DNA of 64,000 bases from Perkinsus olseni (taxonomy: Eukaryota > Perkinsozoa > Perkinsida > Perkinsidae), in the NCBI GenBank assembly GCA_013115135.1, contig JABANP010000059.1:62001-126000 (forward strand). Reading direction: 5' to 3'. The notes under the pieces are model-generated. The model was given only the letters and a program-made list of their open reading frames with translations, searched no databases and was not told the DNA's origin. Within the stretch, counting starts at the first letter, position 1, and each line of letters starts with the position of its first letter. Shown in pieces: positions 25,719 through 35,703 of this stretch. The position numbers were made by a program, and so were the translations under genes.

Positions 25719-28140
25719 GTTGATCTATTTCCTCCTGGTTGTTGCTCTGCCGTTAACAACATCGAGGGAGCCCCACCTCGCAGTAAGCTTGGCTTTTCGG
25801 TTGAGGAGTTGAACGTCATTCGGGTGATTCCTCTCAGAACCAGATTGATGGAAAGCTCTCTACAGCAGCATGGGGAGCCCCGGAGGGGTCCGATGGGGAT
25901 CCTGATGTATCCATGTCCAGAGGGCGACTTCGAGCTACCATCGTCGGTCTTCCCCTGTCAGGTTCTCGAGCCGTCCGACCCCCAGGATGAAGCTCGAGCA
26001 GAGCATCGATAAGGACTCAGTGGACGCAGAGGACGTCGCCGCGGAGCTGGCAAGCACAGATGAGGCCGCCGCAGAGATGCTCGGGGAAAGTTCAGTAGTC
26101 GAGGATGATGCTGAGGCCCTTCCAGCTGGCCTGGTACGTCTGTCAAGCTCCATCTGTGACTGACAAGGGCCGTTTTCTTTGGCTGTAGGCACCTAGTGAG
26201 GGCGTATCGCCTTCGCCGTTTCCGGAGGTTGATGAGACGGTCGAACCAGACAGTACAAACAAGAGCACAGACACGGAGGCAGAACGATCCGAGGCTATCA
26301 TCGAGGAGGACGGTACGAACGAGGAGGAAGTTGAAGGACGGGAGCCTGAGTCAGAAGATGAAGGCGAGCCTCGGGCTGCTGATGGGGCTTTGGAGGAAGA
26401 GAATGCCGAAGATGGCACGTATTCTCCTGACGAGGATGATGTTGATGTTGACGAGTCGGAGGAGCTCAAAAGAGAGAACGATGCGGAGCTTGCTACAGAG
26501 AAGAGTGTAGGGTCTGAGGATGTCGATGCTGAGGAGGTCCCTGGGGAGGCCGCGGAGGACGAGGCTGGAGGGAGCGGTGAGGACGAAACGGACACCTCAG
26601 ATGGCATGGATGGAGATATTGATGAGGCAGAGTTCCCCTCGGTAGAGGAGAGTGACGGGGAGCTGCCTGCTAGGGAGAGAGACGGGGTCGCTGATGAGGG
26701 AATTCCTGAACTCCTGGGAGATGTCACCGATGATCAGAATGAGAGTGATGAAGGCCTGGAGAGTGTCGATCGCATGACACGGGGAGTGTGAGGACGAGGA
26801 TGAGGCTGTGGATGATGAGCGCAGAGCAGAAGAAAGCGTTTCTCTGGGCGATGGAAGCCCACCACCACCCGAGAGTCTGTACGAGACCAGCGATTCCGAC
26901 CTCGCTCACCGTGACACCGAGGTGAGTATTCCGGACTTCGATGACGATGGAGAGATGTTCGACCCGCTGCCGACTGGCCATGAAAGGGCGGACCCAGGGA
27001 AGCCCGAGTTCGCCAGCAAGGCTCGTGCGGGCGGGACTTGGCCCCTGCCAAGAGATCGACCGGTTGGTACCGCTGATTCAGGAGGTAGTATCGCCATGGA
27101 CTTGCTGCATGAATCTGTTTTTCCTCAGCCGAGTGGCAACCCGACCTCCCTGATATCCCCGATTTTTCGAACGACTTCTTCCCACCAGGAGACGCTACTG
27201 ATGATCTTCCTAGGGTGAGCTGAATACTCATCTGTTTCTAAAGGAAGCTGCCTTCAGGAGGCGATGGATGCCGATGCGGCTGTGGAGACTCCGCCACCGC
27301 CGGTGTCCACTGAGCCGCCGAATGATGGAGACATAAAAGCTTCTCGCTCTGGTCGGGGTGAAGGATCGGACGGGAAGAGTGATGAGGAGGAGGCGGATGG
27401 TGTGTCCAGCGCTGACGAGCAAGATGATTATGAAGATGCAAGTACAACTCGAGAGAGAAGCATTCAGACCTTGGAGCCTACCACTCCATTCTCAACGGGT
27501 CGAACTTTGCGTGGTATAAGACCCGTAATGACTGCCCACGACGGACAGTTGCAGCGGAGCGGCGGCACCCATCACGTGCAGCACTCGGCCTTCGCCTTCA
27601 CCTCCCACGGCTGGTCATCCGGAGGCTCGCCGCACGGTGAGGGAGCTCAGCATCTACCGTATTGGGATATCGCTGCTTTTTAGCTCCTGTCCTCCCGCCA
27701 ATGCTCCCCGGGCAGATCGACGGGGCGCCGAAGCTCGTCTACACAAGCCCCTCGATGAACGAACGACGTCAATCCACTGAGGTGAGCTGCCACAGCAACT
27801 CCCTCCTCCCTCGACTGCCCGTCGGGGATCGACTGAGACCTACTCCCGCTTCAACTTCCCACCGGGAGCACTAGCAGGGACGCTCGGGTTTGCAAGCACT
27901 CTCGCGCTGTCAGGTGAAGATCCTGGCGGACACCATGCATGTAGAGCTGCAACAGCATGCCGGGGCCTCGATCGTCGGTAGCGACATCACTGGGAGGAGT
28001 GTGGTCATCTATTTCCCCACTGATCACGCGGCGCAGGAAGGCTTTCGTCTGCTTAGCTCTCGCATAAGGAACGTAAGACACTTAGTGCGTGGGAGTTACT
28101 TATTTTCCGTTGTCAGACGGAGATTCACCGGCAAGGATGA
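25719..28140 (+). CDS. Secreted acidic protein with one degenerate W-G domain
   Basis: ATG 25719 opens a signal peptide (MLIYFLLVVALPLTTS) that ends at the donor 25784. The body is a long Glu/Asp/Ser arm in exons at about 25836-25943, 26003-26132, 26189-26784 and 26790-26920, followed by Asp/Pro-rich repeats (IPDFDDDGEMFD near 26930 and DIPDFSNDFF near 27155). An exon from about 27252 ends with the aromatic linker FAFTSHGWSSG near 27600. The last domain copy (27912-28078) keeps YFPTDHAAQEGFRLLSS but has lost W-G-G. The stop after RIRNTEIHRQG is at 28138-28140. Around 26781 the frame either passes through a 64-nt intron (donor near 26720) or needs one G removed from gggg; I cannot decide which. 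Paralogue of its neighbours. Confidence 0.6.
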
Positions 28141-28261
28141 TTTCGCTGCTTTCATCAAGCGAAGGCTAGAGGCCAAGATCAAACCTACTAGTCGGCCTTG
28201 GAAATTCTTCGCTACAGTATTTTCTTGCGTCGAGACACGATGTACTTCGTGTGACCTCTTG

Positions 28262-28294
28262 CGCGCTTCGACCGCGCTTCGACCGCGCTTCGAT
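28262..28294 (+). repeat. Three tandem copies of an 11-bp unit
   Basis: cgcgcttcgac is repeated at 28262-28272 and 28273-28283 exactly, and at 28284-28294 with one change. It lies in the gap (28141-28418) between two secreted-protein genes. No coding exon is seen in the rest of that gap, which otherwise becomes T-rich before the next ATG. Confidence 0.7.
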
Positions 28295-28418
28295 CTTATT
28301 CTTTTTACGGTTTTTCTATCAGTTTACTCTAACCATCTATAGATGCATGTTGATGTTATGTGAGGTACTCCGGTAACCCTTCTATCGAGTTTTTGTTATC
28401 TTGAGGGAGGTGAGACAA

Positions 28419-31400
28419 TGCAGTTGTGGTTATTGTGCTGTTGCCATATGCTTTGCTCTCACACGCCCTTATTCGTTTTCATCGCAGCCTTGGCCAGCAG
28501 CCAGGTGAGCTACTGCTCGCCGGACACGACAGTTCTGTAGCTCTCCTCAGGCTGCGACTCGACCTGGCGATCCGCTAGGCCCCGCCATCGCCGATATACC
28601 TGACATGCCAGAGATCCCGGACCTTGACTTCGGCGAACCGCAGAGTTCACCGGAAGGAGAGGACAGAGAGGAGCCGGATCTGGAAGATATCGAAGCTACT
28701 CCTCAGAGCTTCGGGGAGACGTTACCGACCTTTTCCGACGCGACAGATCTCTCCGTAAGCCTCATCTCAATCCTCGTTCATCAACTCATCAGCGAGATGT
28801 CGCCGTATCTTTGTGGTACTGTTCCTAGGATTTTCTTATGGTGTCAGTCGGAGAGCCTCGGCCCTGACCAATTGAACGAAGAGTTCCCGACAATCGACGA
28901 GAGCCCTTCAGCTTCTGCTGATCATTCGGTAGCTTGTCCCTCTTCTCTGCTTCACCTCGACTGGCTCGACTGCAGCCAGCGTGGGAAGTCCTTTCGAATG
29001 TTCAGATTACATCCACTGACGCACAGGAGGAGTCGTACGACGATATGGCCCGTGATGAGACCGATGATTCATTCACTGATAACCCGCCGACCGATGAAGA
29101 AGCCATGATAGCCTCCGCTGTTGATGAGCCCGACTCCGATCACGTGGAAACAGATCAGGTAGGCCGATGTCTTCAAGCCACTGATGCTCTGCTGAACTCG
29201 GTAGAGGTCGCTGATCGGGAGTGTTGAATTCGAGTAGTTGTATGCTTATCAGATCCCAGAGCAAGAGTTCGAGACACCTGTAGTCGATCCCGGCTCGGTA
29301 AGTCATGCGTATTGTGGGGTTGGACGTCCACAAACAATGACTTGCTTTTCCAAGCGGCTTTGGCGCAGTAGGTAGCGCGTAGGTCTCATAATCCTAAGGT
29401 CGCGAGTTCGATCCTCGCAGGCCGCATTTTCGAGACAAATTTGCATTACACTGCTCTTGAGAGCACGCGGTCACTTCTGCTTCTCGCAGGCCGAAAGCTC
29501 CAGCGAAGAACCACCACATACGACGAGCTATGATGGAGTCTCTGAGGGCTCTGAGGGCCTCACGGCTGATGCCGAGCCAGTGTCGCCGAGGAAGCCGTGA
29601 ACCCAGAGATGCCCGACGTCTCTGAGGAGGCACAAACACCCCCGTACAGCGATACTGCCGATACCAACGACCTGCAGGCTGCAGAGGCAATCGATGATAC
29701 GTCCGATGATATCAGCAGTGAAGAAGAGGATGACACGTCTGGGCAAGAGAATGATGCGGCTGAGGACGACCTCGAAGACGACGACAGAGCTCCAAATGAA
29801 GAGCTCGATGTCCTCTCGGACGATGATATAGACGATACTGAGGAGCCCTCGTATGAGGCTAATACTGACGAGGACTCTTCGGCTGAGGTGGGTTGCACCT
29901 CCGCTGCTCGCATGGATACCCATTCATATCGTAACGTCATCACGGTAACGGACTAGTAATGTTCGCAGGTGGATTCCGATGCCGGTGAATCGGAGGAAGG
30001 AGACGTGAGGCTATCAGGCTTTGCTTCTTTTGTCCTCCCCACTGAGAATTCGTACTCAGGTTGAATCCACCAGCAGCGATGGGGCAGCGGCCGACGACGC
30101 TGATCAGGGAGCCGCTGAGGAGGACTCGGACGCGCCTGCTGATGTAAATGGTGGAGAGGAGGACACGGCTGAGAAGCAGCCACACATGCCCGCTGTGAGC
30201 TACCCTCCTGCTGACAAGACTGGAACGCGATGCTGCCAGGATGAACTCCTTGACCACTGCCCTGCCGTCTCATTCGAGGGCCATCCGTACTCCAAGATTT
30301 CCTCCATTTCGGATGGCGGCTTCATGGTGAGGTCCTCCTCGACCACTCACTCCCGATACCAGTGTCCCTTCAGATACCGCGAGAGCAAGGCGAAGGACAA
30401 TCCTTCGACAAGATCGAGTGCGCCGGAGCCGAGTCCCGACACGAGCCCGACGCTCGCTACCCCGAGGTCTCGGCCCTCTGCCGGAAGCCCGGCTCGGAGG
30501 GGGCGTTCGACACTTGGGTCAGCCTCAAATGCTTCAACAAAGAAGCAGCTAATACTGTGGCCCGGAAGTGGAACACGTACTCGGTAAGGAAATCTGTCTT
30601 CCCGTGCTTACCGGCTCATCGCTTTGCTGACGTCCTTCAGGACGCCAGGATAACAGCGGAGTGCACCACAGTTGACTTCGGTGATCACACCGAGGAGATC
30701 GGCGAGCTCAACAACGACAAGCGTGAAATTGAGGTGACGATCTTCAAGCTAATAATCTCGGCTTTCACCGATGGCCTCCTCAGTTCGCGGAACCGAGCAG
30801 CCCCGCCCTCCGCTGCCACTCCGCCACTTCTCACCCTACGGACGCCGGAGCTCTGCCTGTCACTTGCGATGGCGCGAATATTAAAATCCAATGCTCTTCG
30901 AATAACGCCGCGGCCTTCCTAGCCGCCGAGTGGGACGCTCCGGTGTCCCACCCGAGGCCTTCGTCTCCACCTGATGTCGCACAGGTGAGGGAGGGTATCA
31001 CGGCTGGCCCGCGGTACACGTATAACACTCAGGAGGAGTTTGGGCAAGATGCTGCGTCACCGCGCCGCGAAATTGACGTGAAGCCTCACGACGACTCCCA
31101 GATGGTATATCGGGGATGGCCAGCTCCTACTCCCAAAGCCCCATCCAAGGCAATCAATATCGGACCGGACGTAGGCTACACGAGTTGACAGTTGTCGATT
31201 CGAATGGCGTTTCTTCAGGCTGAGCAAGAGAGGTGCTCCCAGGCCTCTGTTCTGGGCGCTGGTATCGTTGAAGTTAAGGAGATCCATAAGGGCTCTATAA
31301 CGGTAGGCGTTGGGGCATCTTGCGTCGCATTCTCTGAGATAAACGCCTGCCCGGAGTTTGGAGACCTCGGACGTGGAAATAATAATTTCGTACGTAGCGC

Positions 31401-32093
31401 TAGTTTCCGACTCTGTCCACGGAGTGACGGACGAGAATATCCGATCTTCGCAGCGGAGGAAAGGCAATGATCTGCCGCTCTATGAAGGGCCTCGCGGTGC
31501 TGTTCAGGTCGAGCTGCCCGACACAACCTACCTCCAAAGGACTGGTCCACAATTAGTCACCTACGAGTGCACGGGATTCACTCTCCCTCCTCGGGGATTG
31601 GCAGCTCGTTACACTGTGCGACAGCAGTGCCGCGACCCAGCATCACCTCCTGCATCCACGGAGGATGGCTATAATATCAGAGTGTCCCTTATCTGCGAGG
31701 GCGAGGTGGAAGTGGAGGAAGCAGCTCATGTATGGGGAGACCCAGCCCCCTTGAACAACGTGAGTCCGGTGATGCTCATCAGTCCCTAGGGTCGAGCTTA
31801 GATACGCCTCTGAGCCTTCTTCTTTTCAGACGAGCATTGCTCTCCCCACTGGAGACGTTGCCAAGGATATGGTCGTTGAGGTGGTCGATCACAATACAGG
31901 TCACAAGCAGTACAAACAGTTGGTACTGAACCCCTCTGAGACGGAGAAAGGTCAGCTGAAGGAGCTCAAGCTCAACTTGAGAGCGTTGAAGCGCGGAGAT
32001 AAGAGCATCTCGAGCGTCGATGCTGAGAACGATGAGGTTGTGATTCATACTGCGGGAAGACAGGCTGGCCGACAAAGATACTCGATACACTAA
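28419..32093 (+). CDS. Secreted acidic protein with three W-box domains and a tRNA-bearing intron
   Basis: ATG 28419 starts a Cys-rich signal peptide (MQLWLLCCCHMLCSH, then LFVFIAALASS) ending at the donor near 28506. Exons then give Asp/Pro-rich sequence (IPDMPEIPDLDFGEP near 28600) and acidic arms to about 30190. Three domain copies follow: WVSLKCFNKEAANTVARKW (about 30515-30575), IKIQCSSNNAAAFLAAEWDAP (about 30888-30940) and EGEVEVEEAAHVWGDP (about 31695-31748). The glycine pair is lost in two of them. Introns again fall before a Val near the domain middle (for example after KREIE at 30735 and KGSIT at 31302). The C-terminus is a charged helical tail ending at TAA 32091-32093. Intron 29298-29489 contains a complete tRNA-Met gene. 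Around 29580-29600 the frame shifts by one and either a 29-nt intron or an indel is needed. Confidence 0.65.
29354..29426 (+). tRNA. tRNA-Met (CAT), elongator type, nested in an intron
   Basis: 73 nt. The 7-bp acceptor gcggctt/aggccgc pairs throughout with one G-U, and the D arm is gcgc/gcgc. The anticodon loop is ctcataa with a T-T pair closing it, as in known elongator Met tRNAs. The T arm is gcgag-ttcgatc-ctcgc, the discriminator is A, and a T-run terminator follows at 29427-29430. Box A (tggcgcagtagg) and box B (gttcgatcc) fit the Pol III consensus. It lies wholly inside the 192-nt intron 29298-29489 of a protein gene, in the same orientation. Confidence 0.95.
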
Positions 32094-32341
32094 AACGTAG
32101 GCTGCGTGGATCGAACCTGTGCCTGCTGAATCGATGCTTTTAGGTGACGCTGGTGCTCTCCACGTGAAGTCGGCATGAGAGTCATGTGTTGTGCAGTTGT
32201 CTTTAGTTGTTCGTTATGCACTGCATCTGTACAAGTCGAGTTGTTGTTGTGTCCTTTCCAAGCTGTTGAGTTTCGCCCCCTGCTCGCCGCCGAGAGAATG
32301 GTTCTTGTGATGGTGATGGTATAGTTCATGCACTCTGTCAA

Positions 32342-33129
32342 ATGCCACGTTACTCTGCTGTTTTCGTCCTGTCACTAGTGTTAGCTGTAACCTCGGCGAC
32401 GACTCTGCGCGCTGCCGACCAGGTGAGAGCTTCAATTGACGAGTCCTCCGTACATCCCCTTCAGGCGGGGAGTCCTACAACAAGGAGGCTTGACCGTCTG
32501 GAGAAGCAACTCACTGGCCTGGCTGGTAAAGTTGACAAATTAGTCGCTCATATGTCGGCAATGACCGCTTTCACGTACAAGGTATAAACTCCACTGCGAT
32601 AACTGCGCTGGATTTTTCTATGGTAGATAGAAGTCGAAGCCGGTGTCGACAGAGCCTGCAGTGCTCTATTCGTGGACGGGTCTCTGAGCTTCAAGAAGGG
32701 CGACAAAGATTATTCAATTGCCTGGAAGGGCAATGGTAGACTCATCACTTACTGGTGAGTACATATTCTGCTGCGACTTGCATCCTCCATGTCGAACGTC
32801 TTCGTCAGGGAAAACGTGGATGCGGAGATCTCCTTCATGGATTTTAACGTTAAGAAGCACAGAGCGTTTCGAGGGGACGCCAGAGGCTGTGATGAGGTTA
32901 TTCTCTCTTGTCCTCCCATTCAACCTGACCGATTTGATGCCAAAAATAAAACAATTATTCGATGGGCGTATGACTGAGGATAAATGCTCCATACTGATGA
33001 AGGGCGTCCTACAAAACCCACCCAAAGAGTACAAGCAGGTTGAAGCCCTGGCTGCAAAAGTTCATTCAAGACAAAATGGCTGAAGCCTTGGAGCTAGCAG
33101 GCAAGCACGGTGGTATACTGGATTGGTAA
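32342..33129 (+). CDS. Small secreted protein with C-terminal amphipathic helices
   Basis: ATG 32342 starts a signal peptide (MPRYSAVFVLSLVLAVTSAT). Introns at 32422-32465, 32583-32625 and 32736-32808 keep frame. Exon 2 is a coiled coil (RRLDRLEKQLTGLAGKVDK). The last exon encodes hydrophobic-amphipathic helices (PFNLTDLMPKIKQLFDGR) and then EALAAK. To reach the natural-looking ending FIQDKMAEALELAGKHGG with stop at 33127-33129, one A must be removed from the aaaa run at 33056-33059; otherwise the frame ends at 33081. I see no W-G-G domain, but it sits directly after the array and is also secreted. Product unknown. Confidence 0.6.
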
Positions 33130-34114
33130 ACACGTCTAGTGTACATGCCGTTGTGATGATGTTGCTGTGTGTTGATGGTATTGTTGTGTTCAATAAAGTA
33201 CACTAGGAGGAAGTATGGACTGTATCTTCCAACACAGTGGAGCTGCAGCTCGAGTGACGCTATAATTTTCCATTCCCACAACGCGGGCTGGAGCGAAGCA
33301 ACGAAGAGAAAGCGATTTACCACTTAAGCAACCACCCAGTGAGTGCAGGTATGACAAGTTGAGAACGAGTTGGAGTGAACGGGGTCGCGGGGTATCAATT
33401 GTCAGAAGAGGTGATGTTATTATCGACGAAGTGTCTGGTACAGGCAGAGGGTGTCAGGCTGGTCCTCCCGGCCCGTAGGTTTGCTCCGAAATTGGGTGTA
33501 CTGGGCGACCCAATGATCATGGCGAACCCTTGATTTTTAAAAGGGTTGTACAGTTCATTGCCTTCGCGTGCCAAACCTCGACTCGAACACAAGGCACCAC
33601 AGGATTGGGCTATCATCTTAATCAGCGGCTCGATTGAGCAGATATACAGCAATATCCATATACAACCGCCGACCAAGCACGACAGGGCACTAAGCCGATA
33701 TACATCAATGAATCGGACGCTGAACCTGCCCCGTACAAAGAAGAGAGAGAGAAAAGAAAAAAAAAATCGGTGTGTTGGGCACACTCGCCACAGTAACTGG
33801 TCTGAGCGTCACAGCATGCGTGGAACTAATGGCCAGAGCGCGCACAAGAGTCCTGCAATGGGCTGACACCTGCCGCTAGCTGAGACCGACAGAGTTGTGT
33901 GCCAAACACAAAATAGGGGACGAGCAAGGTGAGGTAACGACTCCGGCTCGAACTGTACCTCCAAGCACACGTGCTTTCCAAATTTCGTACCAATCGAATT
34001 CACTAGTGCCATTCTAGTGCATACCCGCGCAATGCGCAGTCGGCCCCCTTTGCTCTTTCAGAGTTACTTCTGACGACTCAATAAACACAAGAGAAAGTCT
34101 CATCAAGTCGCAAC
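33130..34114. other. Intergenic stretch
   Basis: Between the plus-strand secreted array and the minus-strand RNA-processing cluster (convergent 3' ends). Contains a purine-rich run near 33735-33770 (gagagagagaaaagaaaaaa). Open frames here do not look coding and no RNA gene was found. Confidence 0.4.
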
Positions 34115-34635
34115 TCAACCAATGCGCTTTCGCTTCAACTTGGACGACCGCTTAGTCACTTCCGCCATCATCGACTCGACGTAGGGGTTGAACCCACCGT
34201 AGGACCTGCTACCCAGGGTCGCGTTGAGGAGAGGACAGCTGACCAGCCAGGCCGCCTCAAACCTCCCAAAAGATGATTCATCCGAGCATGCGGAAACCAC
34301 TAATACTTTGAACCCTGAGTTTCACCTGCGTCCATGCAGCACGACCTGCTTGAGAGGTTCCCCAGGTTGTCGTATTTGCACCTCGGTCGACTTAGTATCC
34401 TTGAACCCTGGCACGCTCCACTCCAACCTCTTCCGTATCTGGCCGGCAACCCCGTACAAATCCATCGAAACCGTAAGTCATTATCACCGCTCTCTGCTCC
34501 TGCTCCAACTTCTGCTTAGCTGTAAGCTCCGCCCCTCGACTCATGAATCTCAGCTTGCTCACAGCACTCGACAGGCCAGCACTGTCATCGGCTGTTGAAA
34601 GGCTGCTGTGCCGAAGCAGCCTTGGAGTCAGTCAT
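34115..34635 (-). CDS. MPHOSPH6: MPP6-like RNA exosome cofactor
   Basis: Spliced minus-strand product contains the two MPP6 hallmarks: an N-terminal LRFMSRGAELTAKQKLEQE segment and the C-terminal SRSYGGFNPYVESMMAE, followed by a basic KRSSKLKRKR tail and stop at 34115. A 49-nt intron (GCG/GTGATAATG to GGCCAG/ATACGG, near 34445-34495) joins EQEQRA to IRKRLEWSVPG in frame. A second intron near 34240-34345 joins LHGR to SCPLLNATLG. MPP6 is a short nuclear/nucleolar protein that links the RNA exosome to its helicase for rRNA and ncRNA processing. The only upstream ATG (34635) is one base out of frame with the conserved region, so the true N-terminus is unclear. It lies 140 bp after the Y14 stop on the same strand. 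Confidence 0.75.
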
Positions 34636-34775
34636 GGTGAGGAAAGGGCCTGCTTTTGCCGTCGAATAGGTATCGCAACCCAACACCCTCGGTGTGATGT
34701 CAGATACTAATGTCCTATCGTTTCTCCATTCTACTGTCTCATATCAATGCTTCGTAATTCCTCTGCTTTTCTTCC

Positions 34776-35503
34776 TTACAGACGTCTACTCCTCATTGAG
34801 CCTGGAAGATAAAATAACCCAGGGGAGATTCGAACCCGCGACCCCTGTACAAGACACGACGCTTACCCATCGGAGGAGGGCGGACGAAGGCCCAGTCAGC
34901 CGTCACCGGTGTCTCCAAGATCATCTTGCCACTCAATCCTAAAACGAATCCCTCCATAATCTAATATCCATGCCCCCCTACCCTACCCGAGATAGCACTG
35001 GAGGCTTCAGTCTTGCTCTCGTACTCGATGAGGCAGTACCCCTTCACGAAGCCTGGCACGGGTAGCTCTTCCCATCAGCATGCCCCTATCGAAACTCACC
35101 TGTTCGTCGGTCCAGATTCAAGTGCAAGTTGCGGACATCTCCGTACTCCTGTGCAACCTAAAAGCAGCCCTACCGAGAGATCTCCCGCCTCCTCGACCTA
35201 CCTCAAACACATCATCCTCTTGAGTCTCCTCATGAAGACCGGTAAGGAAGATGACCCATCCCTCGATAGCTGACAACGAGCATCAAACCGCCGGTGCAAC
35301 GGGCGTGCCCTATATTACATCTAGCAGGGGCACCGGGCTGAGCGGCAGCCGAAGACTCCGAGTCAGTGTCCATGGAGGTGGCACCCTCAGCGCCAGAGTC
35401 GAGGGAGTCGAACACACCCGACTTCCCTGAGTACCTGATCGAAGGCATCCGCAGCAGTCCTACGGAACGCTCGGATGTACCTGTCTTCGCTCATGCTGGC
35501 CAT
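34776..35503 (-). CDS. RBM8A: Y14/RBM8A, exon-junction-complex RNA-binding protein
   Basis: Start ATG at 35503 (MASMSEDRYIRAF). Intron 35386-35434 leads to an acidic Ser-rich segment. After the next intron comes RSIEGWVIFLTGLHEET, the start of the RRM, then YGDVRNLHLNLDRRTG (RNP2/loop) and FVKGYCLIEYESKTEA (RNP1), then ILETPVTADWAFVRPPP and a short Arg tail ending at 34776-34778. All joins keep frame and the whole matches Y14, which pairs with Mago in the exon junction complex deposited on spliced mRNA. The last intron (34802-34866, 65 nt) and the first (49 nt) both contain tRNA-like T arms. Y14, MPP6 and NOP2 are head to tail with gaps of 140 and 200 bp. Confidence 0.9.
34802..34866 (-). repeat. 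tRNA-like intron 2 (Y14 last intron, 65 nt)
   Basis: On the minus strand the donor gtaagcgtc looks like the D-arm 3' strand. An anticodon-loop-like cttgtac (TGT in the anticodon place) follows, then gcggg-ttcgaat-ctccc and a tail ending in gggttatttt. It reads as a tRNA missing its 5' quarter. Confidence 0.7.
35386..35434 (-). repeat. tRNA-like intron 3 (Y14 first intron, 49 nt)
   Basis: Minus strand: gtgtg-ttcgact-ccctc, a worn T arm (three of five pairs). The weakest member of the set. Confidence 0.4.
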
Positions 35504-35703
35504 AATTAATAAGGAAATCGGCAAGAGGACACCGAACTGAGAAGCGAGATCGTCTTCCCGCACCCACTGCCCCTAAGCACTGTAACGCTACGCTTGGGCT
35601 CTCAGCGAGCAACTAGAAACAATTACGTGGTAGTAATAGATGATTTACGTTTGTAATGGACAACGTTGGTAAGAAGGTACCGAAGGTGAGAGGTCTGCAT
35701 CAA

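Noticed and set aside
28262..28294. CRISPR-like array
   Set aside because: Only three directly adjacent 11-bp units without spacers, in a eukaryotic genome: a simple tandem repeat.
34440..34500. Apparent frame change in the MPP6 gene
   Set aside because: A 49-nt intron with GTGATAATG donor and GGCCAG acceptor explains it exactly.
34810..34885. Functional tRNA-Thr gene on the minus strand
   Set aside because: The 5' quarter is actually coding sequence of Y14, the acceptor stem does not pair and the T stem has a mismatch. It is only a tRNA-like intron.
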